A DNA stretch of 8,341 nt from Nitrosarchaeum sp. (GTDB lineage Archaea; Thermoproteota; Nitrososphaeria; Nitrososphaerales; Nitrosopumilaceae), in assembly GCA_009697485.1 (NCBI GenBank), contig SICY01000028.1, forward strand, positions 1 through 8,341, in the 5' to 3' direction. The position numbers and the translations under genes are program-made. Shown in pieces: positions 1 through 6,916 of this stretch (position 1 is its first letter; each line of letters begins with the position of its first letter). The notes under the pieces are model-generated. The model ran no database searches. It worked only from the letters and a program-made list of their open reading frames with translations, and had not been told where the DNA came from.

Positions 1-630
1 ATCTAAAATATTTTTAATTTTAGCTGCAATCTCTGGCTTCTCATTTTGTTCTAGGAGAAATTTCAGATCATCCATGTTATCTACATCCCACATTATCCTT
101 TTTACAAAAACAAGTGCTACGTTTTTAGTGTATTGTTTTGCAGTGTTCATGTGAATTTTATAACTGTCTTCATCATAATGTGTTATCATCAAATCTGTTG
201 GCATTCTTACAAGTGCATTTGTACCATCAAATCTTCTAGAGGGCACTACTATTGCAAAATTTGGGGGTACTTTGTAGTTTAACATAAAATCAATATCTTG
301 ACTTTTGATAAATGGTATGTCTTGTGGGAAAACAATTGACGCGTCAAATTTATTTTCTAACAGATATTTGTCAGCTAAAGACACTGCGTTGTTTACGCTT
401 TTTTCTTCCTTATCTGGGATTATTATGGCATTGTATTTTTTGCCAAGTTCAATTGCTTTTTCTTCTTTTGTTACAATTACTGTTTTTTCAATTTGTGGTG
501 AAATTGATAATATGTGCAATATCTCTTCCAACATAATTTTGCATAAATCTTCTGTTTGTTGCGATGATAAACCCAGACGTGTTTTTGCTAGAGAGAAAGT
601 CTTTACAGGAACAATAGCTGCAATTTTCAA
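1..630 (-). CDS. cofC: 2-phospho-L-lactate (or phosphoenolpyruvate) guanylyltransferase CofC, 3' end cut by window
   Basis: CofC activates 2-phospho-L-lactate or phosphoenolpyruvate with GTP, giving the nucleotide-linked donor used by CofD in coenzyme F420 synthesis in the cytoplasm. The 210 codons read without a stop from a TTG at 630 to the left edge; the family is usually a little over 200 residues, so only a short C-terminus should be missing. Visible family motifs are the N-terminal nucleotide-binding VPVKTFSLAKTRL (7-19), PDKEEKSVNNAV (72-83), FPQDIPF (101-107), and VPSRRFDGTNAL (129-140). TTG is the only plausible start: an in-frame TAA lies at 651-649 and there is no ATG or GTG between. 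It begins one base after the cofD stop, so the two genes are almost certainly co-transcribed and translationally coupled. Identity is seen from motifs and context; whether the substrate is phospholactate or PEP cannot be told. Confidence 0.93.
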   Translation of the reverse strand, partial: MKIAAIVPVKTFSLAKTRLGLSSQQTEDLCKIMLEEILHILSISPQIEKTVIVTKEEKAIELGKKYNAIIIPDKEEKSVNNAVSLADKYLLENKFDASIVFPQDIPFIKSQDIDFMLNYKVPPNFAIVVPSRRFDGTNALVRMPTDLMITHYDEDSYKIHMNTAKQYTKNVALVFVKRIMWDVDNMDDLKFLLEQNEKPEIAAKIKNILD

Positions 631-631
631 A

Positions 632-1552
632 TTATACGTGTATTTGTTTTAAAATGAAATTTGCTAATGCGTCTTCAGCTAGTTTATTATTCATGGTAAT
701 TTTTGTTTCATACACTTTCATATCTAGACTTTGAATTTTCTTTACAAGTAATCTGTCTTTTGCATCTACTACTATGTTAGAGCATACATCTGAATACATT
801 TTTGCAAGACCATACGCGTTTGCTTCAATCCCTGCTGCTTCCATGTATTTTGCTGCTGGTCCGCTAATGGCTTTATCTCCAATGAGTGGGCTAACTGCAA
901 CAACTTTCTTTTTAATTTTTGAAAGTTCTTTTCGAATTCCTTTGATTTGTAACATTGGACCAATAGATGTTAGTGGATTTCCTGGTGCCAAAATTACCAT
1001 GTCTGCATCATGAATTGCATTTACTGCTTCAGGATTTGGACGTGCTTTATCTGCTCCAATATATTGAATTCCTTCAACTTTATCTCTTCCACGATGTTTT
1101 ACCCAATATTCTTGAAGATGCAATTCTCCTTTGTCTGTGATTATTCTTGTTTCTATGCTGTTATCTGTAACTGGAATAATATTTGCACTGACTGCAAATT
1201 TCTCACACATCCATTTTGTAATGTCGCTCAAATTTTTACCGTTTTTTAGCATGTTTGTTCTTATCAAGTGAGTCGCGGCATCTCTGTCTCCAACTCTAAA
1301 CCATGTCTCTTCTCCAAACACTTCCATCTGTCTTAGAAAATTGAATGTGTCTTTTTTGATTCCCCATCCTCTTTCTTGATCTAGTAAATCTGCCAGACCA
1401 TAAACAATAGTATCAATATCTGGACACACGTATAATCCATAAAGCCAATAATTGTCCCCTACGTTACTTACTACATTGACTTTGGATTCTTGAGCTACTA
1501 ATCCTCTGACTAGTTTCACCGAACCTGTCCCACCTGCTAGTACTGTAATCAT
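632..1552 (-). CDS. cofD: 2-phospho-L-lactate transferase CofD (F420 biosynthesis)
   Basis: CofD transfers the phospholactyl or phosphoenolpyruvyl group from the CofC product to Fo (7,8-didemethyl-8-hydroxy-5-deazariboflavin), making F420-0 or dehydro-F420-0. The protein has 306 residues, the usual family length. It starts with a glycine-rich loop GGTGSVKL (7-14), followed by NVGDN (30-34), CPDIDT, the GVGDRDAATH-type stretch (here RVGDRDAATH), APGNPLTSIGP in the nucleotide-binding half, and VSPLIGDKAISGPA near the C-terminus. An in-frame GTG at 1591 would add 13 residues. I prefer ATG 1552 because GGAG (1564-1561) lies 8 nt upstream, a box A at about 1593-1604 predicts transcription starting near 1574, and the family N-terminus begins with this beta strand. 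It is the first gene of a cofD-cofC operon and is divergent from the Cys-rich membrane protein gene. Confidence 0.95.
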   Translation of the reverse strand: MITVLAGGTGSVKLVRGLVAQESKVNVVSNVGDNYWLYGLYVCPDIDTIVYGLADLLDQERGWGIKKDTFNFLRQMEVFGEETWFRVGDRDAATHLIRTNMLKNGKNLSDITKWMCEKFAVSANIIPVTDNSIETRIITDKGELHLQEYWVKHRGRDKVEGIQYIGADKARPNPEAVNAIHDADMVILAPGNPLTSIGPMLQIKGIRKELSKIKKKVVAVSPLIGDKAISGPAAKYMEAAGIEANAYGLAKMYSDVCSNIVVDAKDRLLVKKIQSLDMKVYETKITMNNKLAEDALANFILKQIHV

Positions 1553-1560
1553 TCCATTTT

Positions 1561-1564
1561 CTCC
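1561..1564 (-). promoter_or_regulatory. Shine-Dalgarno GGAG of cofD
   Basis: GGAG on the minus strand, 8 nt before ATG 1552. It decides the cofD start against the upstream GTG at 1591, and it is one of only two clear ribosome binding sites seen in this mostly leaderless window. Confidence 0.6.
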
Positions 1565-1592
1565 TAAAACTCTAAAGCCGTTTGCTGTCACT

Positions 1593-1604
1593 CCATATTA
1601 CTTT
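1593..1604 (-). promoter_or_regulatory. Putative box A (TATA) of cofD-cofC
   Basis: The minus strand reads AGTAATATGG here. A start site about 26 bp downstream, near 1574, would give a short leader of about 20 nt that contains the GGAG at 1564-1561. This is an inference from position and composition only. Confidence 0.4.
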
Positions 1605-1636
1605 TTCAGAAATCACCGATCTAGTTTTTGAGGATA

Positions 1637-1646
1637 AGTTTATTAC
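1637..1646 (+). promoter_or_regulatory. Putative box A (TATA) of the Cys-rich membrane protein gene
   Basis: AGTTTATTAC lies 23-32 bp before the GTG at 1669, so transcription would begin at or next to the start codon (leaderless mRNA). No Shine-Dalgarno sequence precedes the GTG, which fits. Confidence 0.45.
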
Positions 1647-1668
1647 TAATTGACTGTCGATTTTATTC

Positions 1669-3027
1669 GTGTCTAGGACTGTATTTTTAGCAGTTTTGAT
1701 TGCTGGTTTGTTTGTAATTGGTTCAAGTTCTTCTGTTTGGGCAGCACAAGTAGACGCTAAAATTAATCCTAATAGCAATGCATCTCCTTTCTCTTATAAT
1801 TATCAGAAAACTATCTTTATTGAATATCCAAACGGTGGAAAGATATTTGATGAATTACATGAGAAGGAATGGACAGTTACTGGCACTGCAGATGCATCAA
1901 ACCCTGGAGTTCAACAACTAATTGCAAGTCTTAACCAAAAAATTCAATCTGATGGAAGTCATGCAAAAATATCTGATCTAAATGTATCTTATGATTTTCA
2001 TCTTAAAGGTAGAAATCTTAACACTTCTGTAGATTACAAAGTAATTCTAAAAGGCACTCTGACTGACTATGTAATTACAAAAGACCAAGTTCGTACTTTA
2101 GTTGATATGGGTTGGAGAGGAGTAAGCACTAATGATTCTATTGTAATTGACGGTGTGGAAATAAACCTGCCAATATCTTTGTTAAAGGACCAAGAACCTG
2201 CAGTCTATGATATTCTTGCAGGAACTGATGCCGATTCAATACTATCAAAAGGTCTCATCAATGCAGATTATATTTTAGAACAACCAATGACCAATTGGCA
2301 CTTTTTATTTGATCCTACTGGAGTTACTTCCGATGCAGCTACATTTGGATTAGACGAGTCTATCTCTGGATTTGTTGTCTCTAGATGGACAATGGGCGAA
2401 AGTAGTCTTAGAGAAGGAAGACAAGTGGAAAGAGTTTTTGAAGCACCTGTATCTGCTGATCAAAATTATGTAGTTAGAAGTGTTCAATCATCTGATCAGG
2501 GAAATATCGCTGCAATTGGATTTGGTGCACTAGATGTACTTGATGGTTTAGAAATTGCAGGAATTACACCAACTCCTCCAGAAGGTTACCAAACAACTTC
2601 TACTGGAGACTTTCCTGTGATGATAGTTTATGGCATGGCAGGAATGGCTGCAATTGGCGGTATTGCATTTTTCATCTTTAGTAATAGAACATTAAAGAAT
2701 CAAACAACTGGTCAACAAGGAATTGATCCAAGTAGATTAGTAAGTTACCAAACAAGTGCATCTTCTGGTGGTTATCAAACTAATAGGGGAGAAGCACAGC
2801 TTGCTGATACATCTGATTATACCCAAACTAGAAGCGTATATGAAGACCAAAAACAAAGCCCACCTCCAGCCATTCCTAGCAATAAGGAGGAAGCAGCATG
2901 TGGTTGTGCAGCATCTGCAGAAATTGGTTCTGAATGTGATTGTGAAATACATGGTTCATGTTTATGTGATGCAACATGCAGATGTAATGCTAGTCTTTGT
3001 AAAGAACAAGCCAAGTCAATGAGTTAA
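1669..3027 (+). CDS. Membrane-anchored extracytoplasmic protein with Cys-rich cytoplasmic tail, function unknown
   Basis: I do not recognise a named family. The 452-residue product starts with a signal peptide (about 1-26, hydrophobic core FLAVLIAGLFVIG, then SVWA-AQ as a likely cleavage site). A polar domain of about 290 residues follows and should lie outside the membrane. A transmembrane segment spans about 315-337 (FPVMIVYGM...GGIAFFIF) and is followed by the basic NRTLKNQ, which predicts a cytoplasmic C-terminus. The tail 338-410 is low-complexity, rich in Gln, Ser, Thr and Tyr, with a PPPAIP stretch. Residues 411-444 hold nine cysteines as CxC-x9-CxC-x5-CxC-x3-CxC-x4-C plus one His, which resembles a metallothionein and suggests binding of Cu, Zn or another soft metal; this role is inferred. 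The GTG start is supported by an in-frame TGA at 1651 and a box A 23-32 bp upstream. It is a single-gene unit divergent from cofD and convergent with rnpB. Confidence 0.85.
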   Translation: MSRTVFLAVLIAGLFVIGSSSSVWAAQVDAKINPNSNASPFSYNYQKTIFIEYPNGGKIFDELHEKEWTVTGTADASNPGVQQLIASLNQKIQSDGSHAKISDLNVSYDFHLKGRNLNTSVDYKVILKGTLTDYVITKDQVRTLVDMGWRGVSTNDSIVIDGVEINLPISLLKDQEPAVYDILAGTDADSILSKGLINADYILEQPMTNWHFLFDPTGVTSDAATFGLDESISGFVVSRWTMGESSLREGRQVERVFEAPVSADQNYVVRSVQSSDQGNIAAIGFGALDVLDGLEIAGITPTPPEGYQTTSTGDFPVMIVYGMAGMAAIGGIAFFIFSNRTLKNQTTGQQGIDPSRLVSYQTSASSGGYQTNRGEAQLADTSDYTQTRSVYEDQKQSPPPAIPSNKEEAACGCAASAEIGSECDCEIHGSCLCDATCRCNASLCKEQAKSMS

Positions 3028-3031
3028 TCTC

Positions 3032-3059
3032 TTTAAAAATTAAAATATTTTAAAAAATT
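3032..3059 (-). terminator. T-rich terminator of rnpB in the convergent gap
   Basis: The region between the convergent membrane protein gene and rnpB is almost pure A/T. On the minus strand it holds a T6 run (3057-3052) followed by further T4-T5 runs just beyond the end of the P1 helix. Archaeal termination commonly uses such T tracts without a hairpin. It may also serve the plus-strand gene, whose own T runs here are shorter. Confidence 0.5.
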
Positions 3060-3344
3060 TGTGTGTGCTGGGAGTAACCCTCCTTCTGTTTTCACGATAT
3101 TACGCTTTGCAGCCTACCTGAACTTGGTACAGGATCCTATAGTTCTGTTTGGCCTTGCTCCATGTGGGGCGTCTTTTTCATTCCTTCTCTGGAAATCTCA
3201 GGTTTTGCCATCATTGTGCGCCAGGTTGGATTATTTTCTGTTCCGTTGCCAATCATCTCTGATTATCCATCTCCGGATCACATTTCCTGTATGGAGGGAG
3301 GAGTTTCCTCTGCCGTAGCAGTGTATCGTGCTCCAGCTCACACA
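3060..3344 (-). ncRNA. rnpB: RNase P RNA (archaeal, bacterial-like type A features)
   Basis: This is the catalytic RNA of RNase P, which removes the 5' leader from pre-tRNAs. On the minus strand the ends pair as helix P1: GUGUGAGCUGG (3343-3333) with CCAGCACACAC (3071-3061), 11 positions with one mismatch, extendable by one A-U pair. CR-I is GAGGAAACUCCUCCC (3310-3296) and CR-V is ACAGAAGGAGGGUUAC (3089-3074). They form helix P4: AAC-U-CCUCC (3305-3297) pairs perfectly with GGAGGGUU (3083-3076) over 8 bp, with the universally conserved bulged U at 3302. GGAGCAAGGCCAAACAG (3161-3145) and GGUAGGCUGC (3118-3109) match conserved parts of the family in the right order. Length, about 285 nt, fits archaeal RNase P RNA. 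Exact ends are set by P1 and may be off by a few bases. Short open frames across this stretch are not genes. Confidence 0.96.
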
Positions 3345-3360
3345 TGTTAGTTGTATTTTT

Positions 3361-3370
3361 GATTTAATTT
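3361..3370 (-). promoter_or_regulatory. Putative box A (TATA) of rnpB
   Basis: The minus strand reads AAATTAAATC, 17-26 bp upstream of the predicted 5' end at 3344. The spacing is slightly short for the strict archaeal optimum, so the true RNA start may lie a few bases inside 3344. Confidence 0.4.
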
Positions 3371-3435
3371 GAAGATTGTCTTTCTGGTTTCTTGTTATAA
3401 GTAACGCTCTAAATCTACGTCTATTTTCTTATTTT

Positions 3436-4656
3436 TCAAATCTTGTTTTTACTTTTTACCAAGTTGAATAACTGTCTAACTGCTAATTTTGGATGATGTG
3501 TTGCCAATTTTATCATACTTGTTAATCCAAAATCTGCTTTAATAAAATCTAAAAATTCGTTAGGTTTTAATTCCTTGATTATGTCTAATTCTCTATCCCA
3601 CTCTTCATCTGATAATCCAATCCATCTATCTTGAACTTTTCCTGCAGATTTGATTTTTGCATAAATGTCTTTTTTCCACTTTTCCTCATATGGATACAGT
3701 GCAGTCTCATCTGTTTTTCCTGATTTTATTGCATTTGATGCTATTTTTCCTGCAACTCTTCCAAATTTTATTGCATATCTTATTCCCTCTAATACTAATG
3801 GATTAGCCTGACCTGCTGAATCTCCTACCAAAATCAAATTATTGTATACTGTTTTTCTTGATAACCTGTCGTTTGGAATTAACCCATAATGAAATTCAAT
3901 AGGTGTAATTTTTCCTAACTTACTAATTGGACCAATTTTTGAGTCCATCAACTCTTTTAATCGCTCTGTAGGGTCTACTTGCGATTCTGGTTTTCCAACT
4001 CCAACTCCTATTCTTACGATATTTTTTCCTACAGGAAAAATCCATGCATACCCTGCTGGAGAATATTTCTGACCCACCATGAGCCACCATGTTTCTTGAT
4101 CTACATTTTCAGCTTCTACTTCGTATTCTGCACCTGCTCCAAATCTCTCCCATTGTGTTACAAACCCCATAGCTTTGGAAACTGTTGAAGAAAATCCACT
4201 TGCATCAACGATAACTTTGGAATGAAATGTTACCTCTCCTTCCTTGTTTGTTCCACTTACTCCGATAATATCGCCATCTTTATTTTTTATCACATTATTG
4301 ATGTTGGTTTTGAGAAAAATATCTGCACCTTCTTTTTTTGCCTGCTCTGCTAACCATCGATATGTTTTTCTTACATCTAAAACTGCAGCTTGTGGAATTG
4401 TATCCCTGATTGTAACTTCGTTATTTGGTGAACAAAATGAGTAATTTTTAATCGGATTATAACAGTCATCTGGAATGCCAAATTCTTTTATGTTTTGTAT
4501 CCATGTAACCCCGCTGGTTCTAACTGACTGTGCAATTGTTTCTTCTTTCTCTAAAAGTGCAACCTTAATTCCATTTTTTGCTGCTTCATATGCTACTGAC
4601 GAGCCTGCTGGACCTCCTCCTACTATTACTAAATCATAATGATGCTCTATTGCCAA
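3436..4656 (-). CDS. Geranylgeranyl reductase-family FAD-dependent oxidoreductase
   Basis: This flavoprotein family saturates the geranylgeranyl double bonds of isoprenoid lipids, in archaea mainly those of the ether-linked membrane lipids, and acts at the membrane face. The 406 residues begin with a Rossmann FAD motif, DLVIVGGGPAGSS (8-20), with an acidic LLEKE ending the second beta strand. The family signature YxWxFP is present as YAWIFP (203-208) followed by VGVGVG. The second FAD motif, LVGDSAGQANPLVLEG, has GDSAG at 278-282. Length is normal. The start is TTG 4656, the only start codon in frame after an upstream stop, and a box A 23-34 bp upstream fits a leaderless mRNA. Thaumarchaea typically carry several paralogues, so it may act on lipids, quinone tails or another isoprenoid; the exact substrate cannot be decided. 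It lies upstream of rnpB on the same strand. Confidence 0.9.
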   Translation of the reverse strand: MAIEHHYDLVIVGGGPAGSSVAYEAAKNGIKVALLEKEETIAQSVRTSGVTWIQNIKEFGIPDDCYNPIKNYSFCSPNNEVTIRDTIPQAAVLDVRKTYRWLAEQAKKEGADIFLKTNINNVIKNKDGDIIGVSGTNKEGEVTFHSKVIVDASGFSSTVSKAMGFVTQWERFGAGAEYEVEAENVDQETWWLMVGQKYSPAGYAWIFPVGKNIVRIGVGVGKPESQVDPTERLKELMDSKIGPISKLGKITPIEFHYGLIPNDRLSRKTVYNNLILVGDSAGQANPLVLEGIRYAIKFGRVAGKIASNAIKSGKTDETALYPYEEKWKKDIYAKIKSAGKVQDRWIGLSDEEWDRELDIIKELKPNEFLDFIKADFGLTSMIKLATHHPKLAVRQLFNLVKSKNKI

Positions 4657-4678
4657 CTTCTTTGCTTTGTTGATCCTA

Positions 4679-4690
4679 GAATATAATTTT
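4679..4690 (-). promoter_or_regulatory. Putative box A (TATA) of the geranylgeranyl reductase gene
   Basis: The minus strand reads AAATTATATTC, centred about 28 bp upstream of the TTG at 4656. Transcription would begin at or within a few bases of the start codon, which supports this otherwise weak start. Confidence 0.5.
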
Positions 4691-4722
4691 GAGGTAGTTT
4701 TATGTTGTGACTTACCTACAGG

Positions 4723-4932
4723 TTATTTTTTTAAAATCGGCGTACCCGATGTGTCGTTTTCTCTTTCCGAATCAAATGTACTCATATGTGCTAGATCTCT
4801 ATGCATGAAGCTATGGTTTTCACCCATTTTTTTCCTACAGAATTTTCCATGTACTGTTTGTTCTATCTTTAACGTATCTTCATTTTCATGAAATAAGCGC
4901 TTTCCACAATCTGGACATATTAATTCCGGCAT
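4723..4932 (-). CDS. Small C2HC zinc-finger-like protein, function unknown
   Basis: Not recognised beyond its metal motif. The 69-residue product opens with PELICPDCGKRL, giving C6-x2-C9; H28 and C32 in HGKFC complete a possible C2HC zinc site with an 18-residue gap. The rest is polar and charged, with no membrane segment or signal peptide. An in-frame start at 4950 would add six residues, but ATG 4932 is preferred because a box A (CTAAATAG) lies about 20-28 bp upstream, giving a leaderless mRNA, and the first residues then lead straight into the zinc knuckle. It ends 66 bp before the reductase gene, which has its own box A. It could be a nucleic-acid-binding or protein-binding adaptor; this is inference only. 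The divergent neighbour is the 40-residue membrane protein gene. Confidence 0.7.
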   Translation of the reverse strand: MPELICPDCGKRLFHENEDTLKIEQTVHGKFCRKKMGENHSFMHRDLAHMSTFDSERENDTSGTPILKK

Positions 4933-4951
4933 GAAAGTTATTCGTATCAAA

Positions 4952-4961
4952 TCTATTTAGA
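4952..4961 (-). promoter_or_regulatory. Putative box A (TATA) of the small C2HC protein gene
   Basis: The minus strand reads TCTAAATAGA, 20-29 bp upstream of ATG 4932. It favours that start over the in-frame one at 4950, which would sit upstream of the predicted transcription start. Confidence 0.45.
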
Positions 4962-5048
4962 TGTTTCAGAAATAACTCTAAAAATTTATTTTATTATCTT
5001 GTTTTTTAAACCAAAACTTTAGATGTTTAATCCATCTATGTTTGTTTA

Positions 5049-5171
5049 ATGGCAGAATCTGATATTGCTTCTTTTGTACTCTGGTCTGTACTCACTGTAA
5101 TAATTATGGGGATTACTGCTTTTAGCTACAAATCTTACAACAAAAGAAAAAATGAAATCACTTCATCTTGA
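5049..5171 (+). CDS. 40-residue single-pass membrane protein, function unknown
   Basis: A short ATG frame encodes MAESDIASFVLWSVLTVIIM and continues to a basic, polar C-terminus (KSYNKRKNEITSS). Residues 9-26 (FVLWSVLTVIIMGITAFS) form a convincing single transmembrane helix. The acidic N-terminus and the KRK cluster after the helix predict an N-out, C-in orientation by the positive-inside rule. It ends in TGA 15 bp before the convergent SDR gene. No ribosome binding site is visible; T/A-rich stretches 35-45 bp upstream could hold a promoter, but none is clearly placed. Such tiny membrane proteins often act as subunits or regulators of membrane complexes, but nothing here names a partner. It is real-looking because of its organised helix-plus-basic-tail architecture, though too short for certainty. 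Confidence 0.65.
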   Translation: MAESDIASFVLWSVLTVIIMGITAFSYKSYNKRKNEITSS

Positions 5172-5186
5172 AAAATTCAAACAGAA

Positions 5187-5948
5187 TTATCCTTCTGAAG
5201 CTGTTTTTCCACCATCTACATTGAGAACAATGCCTGTAATCCAATTTGCCTCATCTGATGCTAAGAATAACACTGCATTTGCAACATCTATTGGTTCGCC
5301 AATTCTTGCTAGTGGCAATCTTTCTTCTAGCACTTTTCTTGCTTGAGGATCATCAAGATATGGCTTTATCATACCTGAATTGATAATTCCTGGGTTTACA
5401 CCATTGCATCTAATGTTTTTTCTTGCATATTCTACTGCAATTGATTTTGTGAACATTGTTACTGCTGCTTTTGTTGCCGAGTATGCTGCCAAATGAACTC
5501 TTGGTATAGCTCTTTCACTTGAGATTGAACCAATGTTTATGATAACTCCTTTTTTAACATCTGACATTTTGTTTAGCACAGATTTTGTCATGTGAAAAAC
5601 TCCAAACAAATTGATATCAATTAATTTTTTAATCTCAGAATCTGCCATTTCATGAAAGTGAACTGGATCATTGATTGCACCTGCATTATTGACTAAAATA
5701 TCTATTTTCCCATATGTGGCCATAATTTGATTAACTGTTTGCATCACTTGGGATTCATTAGTCAAATCACACGACATGGATGCAGTAGATTTTTCATTTC
5801 CTATCTCTTTTCTGGCTTTCTCTAGCCCTTCTAGATTTCTTGCAACGAGAATTACTTTGGCTCCTTCTTCTGCAAATCTTTTTGCGACACCTTTACCAAT
5901 GTCACTTGATGCACCCGTAACTACTGCTACTTTATCTTTTAATCGCAC
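5187..5948 (-). CDS. Short-chain dehydrogenase/reductase (SDR), probably NADP(H)-linked
   Basis: Classical SDR of 253 residues, similar to the FabG/3-ketoacyl reductase type, which interconverts carbonyl and hydroxyl groups. Seen in order: cofactor loop TGASSDIG (11-18), VARN (35-38) after the second beta strand, CDL (60-62), NNAG (87-90), N113, the catalytic triad S143-Y156-K160 in the YSATK context, NPGIINSGM, and the C-terminal TGIVLNVDGG. The Arg in VARN favours NADPH over NADH. The usual TGxxxGIG loop reads TGASSDIG here, with Asp in place of the middle glycine; this is tolerated in some SDRs but is unusual. The start is GTG 5948; an overlapping ATG at 5950 stops after three codons. A TATAAG box 22-27 bp upstream predicts a leaderless message. 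The substrate is unknown; a role in fatty or hydroxyacyl metabolism is possible but not shown. Confidence 0.92.
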   Translation of the reverse strand: MRLKDKVAVVTGASSDIGKGVAKRFAEEGAKVILVARNLEGLEKARKEIGNEKSTASMSCDLTNESQVMQTVNQIMATYGKIDILVNNAGAINDPVHFHEMADSEIKKLIDINLFGVFHMTKSVLNKMSDVKKGVIINIGSISSERAIPRVHLAAYSATKAAVTMFTKSIAVEYARKNIRCNGVNPGIINSGMIKPYLDDPQARKVLEERLPLARIGEPIDVANAVLFLASDEANWITGIVLNVDGGKTASEG

Positions 5949-5967
5949 ATGGTAATTTTATTGGTGT

Positions 5968-5978
5968 ATCTTATAGAA
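5968..5978 (-). promoter_or_regulatory. Box A (TATA) of the SDR gene
   Basis: The minus strand reads TTCTATAAGAT, the best TATA-like element in the window, 20-30 bp before GTG 5948. It implies the SDR gene has its own leaderless promoter although it follows the beta-hydroxyacid dehydrogenase gene by only 68 bp on the same strand. Confidence 0.6.
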
Positions 5979-6016
5979 TTTTTGGTAAAATTCAGTCATG
6001 TTTTTTATTTGTTATA

Positions 6017-6889
6017 CTAAGAATTGTTTTTTTTGATATATGCTAAAATCCCTGTATAATCTATATCTCCAAATCCTTTTTTCACTGCCTCTTTGTATAT
6101 TTCTTCAGCTTTTTCGGTCATTGGTAGTTTGATCCCAAATGATTTTGCAGTATCTGTAATGGTGCTGATATCTTTTTTCAAATTTGCAAGGGTAAACGTT
6201 GCATCAAATTCATCTTGTATCATCTTGTATGCTTTATTTTCACTCATTCCAGTTTTAAAATAAGTTGAATTCAAAATATCTAGAAATATTTTTGGGTCTA
6301 CATTTGCACTTCTTACTAGTGTGATTCCCTCAGAAAGAGCAAGCGCAAGCATTGTTATTTGAAGATTCATTGCAAGTTTGACTAGATGAGCTGTTCCATT
6401 TTCTCCCAAAAAAAATATCTTGTTTGCTATTTTTTCAAAAACATTTTTGAATCTATCAAATGTCTTTTCATCCCCTGATGCCATCAATACCAACTCTCCA
6501 GTAATTGCCACATTTGGTCCCCCCATAACTGGCGTATCTAATTTAATTATTTTGTGATCTAGAAATTTTTTTGAAATCTTTTTTGACTCTACTGGATTTA
6601 TGGTGCTCATATCTGCAACTGTTAGTCCTTCATGCTTTCCTTCAATGATCCCATTTTTCCCAAATGATACTTCTTTTACGACATCTGCATCTTTTACAAC
6701 TATGATTATCAATTCTGAATTTTCAGCTACACTTTTTGGAGAATATGCAATTTTTGCGCCGTTATTTTTTAATTCATTTGTTTTTTCTCGTGTTCTGTTG
6801 TATACTGTTAAATCAAAACCTGATTTCAATAAATGCAAACCCACTGCATTTCCAAGCATTCCTGTCCCGATAATTCCAATTTTTGTCAT
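6017..6889 (-). CDS. Beta-hydroxyacid dehydrogenase family NAD(P)-dependent oxidoreductase (3-hydroxyisobutyrate dehydrogenase-like)
   Basis: Members oxidise beta-hydroxyacids or reduce short aldehyde acids such as succinic semialdehyde and glyoxylate. The 290-residue product has the full family layout: Rossmann motif GIIGTGMLGNAV (5-16), NRT (31-33) after the second beta strand, which points to NADP(H), STINP (95-99), the substrate loop DTPVMGGP (118-125), and catalytic Lys171 in GENGTAHLVKLAMN with N175 one turn later. A C-terminal LKKDI segment completes the family's all-helical domain. Length is typical. ATG 6889 is supported by GGAG 9 nt upstream. It follows the 128-residue unknown gene by 27 bp and is probably its operon partner. 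The substrate cannot be told from sequence alone; in this lineage a semialdehyde reductase role is an attractive guess because of its carbon-fixation cycle, but that is only inference. Confidence 0.92.
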   Translation of the reverse strand: MTKIGIIGTGMLGNAVGLHLLKSGFDLTVYNRTREKTNELKNNGAKIAYSPKSVAENSELIIIVVKDADVVKEVSFGKNGIIEGKHEGLTVADMSTINPVESKKISKKFLDHKIIKLDTPVMGGPNVAITGELVLMASGDEKTFDRFKNVFEKIANKIFFLGENGTAHLVKLAMNLQITMLALALSEGITLVRSANVDPKIFLDILNSTYFKTGMSENKAYKMIQDEFDATFTLANLKKDISTITDTAKSFGIKLPMTEKAEEIYKEAVKKGFGDIDYTGILAYIKKNNS

Positions 6890-6898
6890 CCTTCTTTT

Positions 6899-6902
6899 CT
6901 CC
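6899..6902 (-). promoter_or_regulatory. Shine-Dalgarno GGAG of the beta-hydroxyacid dehydrogenase gene
   Basis: GGAG on the minus strand, 9 nt before ATG 6889, lying in the 27-bp gap after the upstream gene. A ribosome binding site here, where most window genes look leaderless, supports translation as the second cistron of an operon. Confidence 0.55.
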
Positions 6903-6916
6903 TAATTCGATATTTT

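Noticed and set aside
305..652. Plus-strand open frames at 305-652 and 312-536
   Set aside because: They lie antisense to cofC, whose minus-strand frame carries clear family motifs; the plus-strand products show only hydrophobic low-complexity sequence.
774..1249. Plus-strand frames opposite cofD
   Set aside because: Shadow frames of cofD; no family features, start context or promoter.
2737..3022. Alternative frames with Cys- or His-rich translations over the end of the Cys-rich membrane protein gene
   Set aside because: They result from reading the TGT/TGC-rich tail in other frames; the main frame is continuous from signal peptide through the membrane segment.
3061..3350. Two plus-strand open frames (3061-3318 and 3162-3350) that look like small membrane proteins
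   Set aside because: They run antisense through the RNase P RNA gene; P1, P4 and the conserved RNA blocks explain the sequence.
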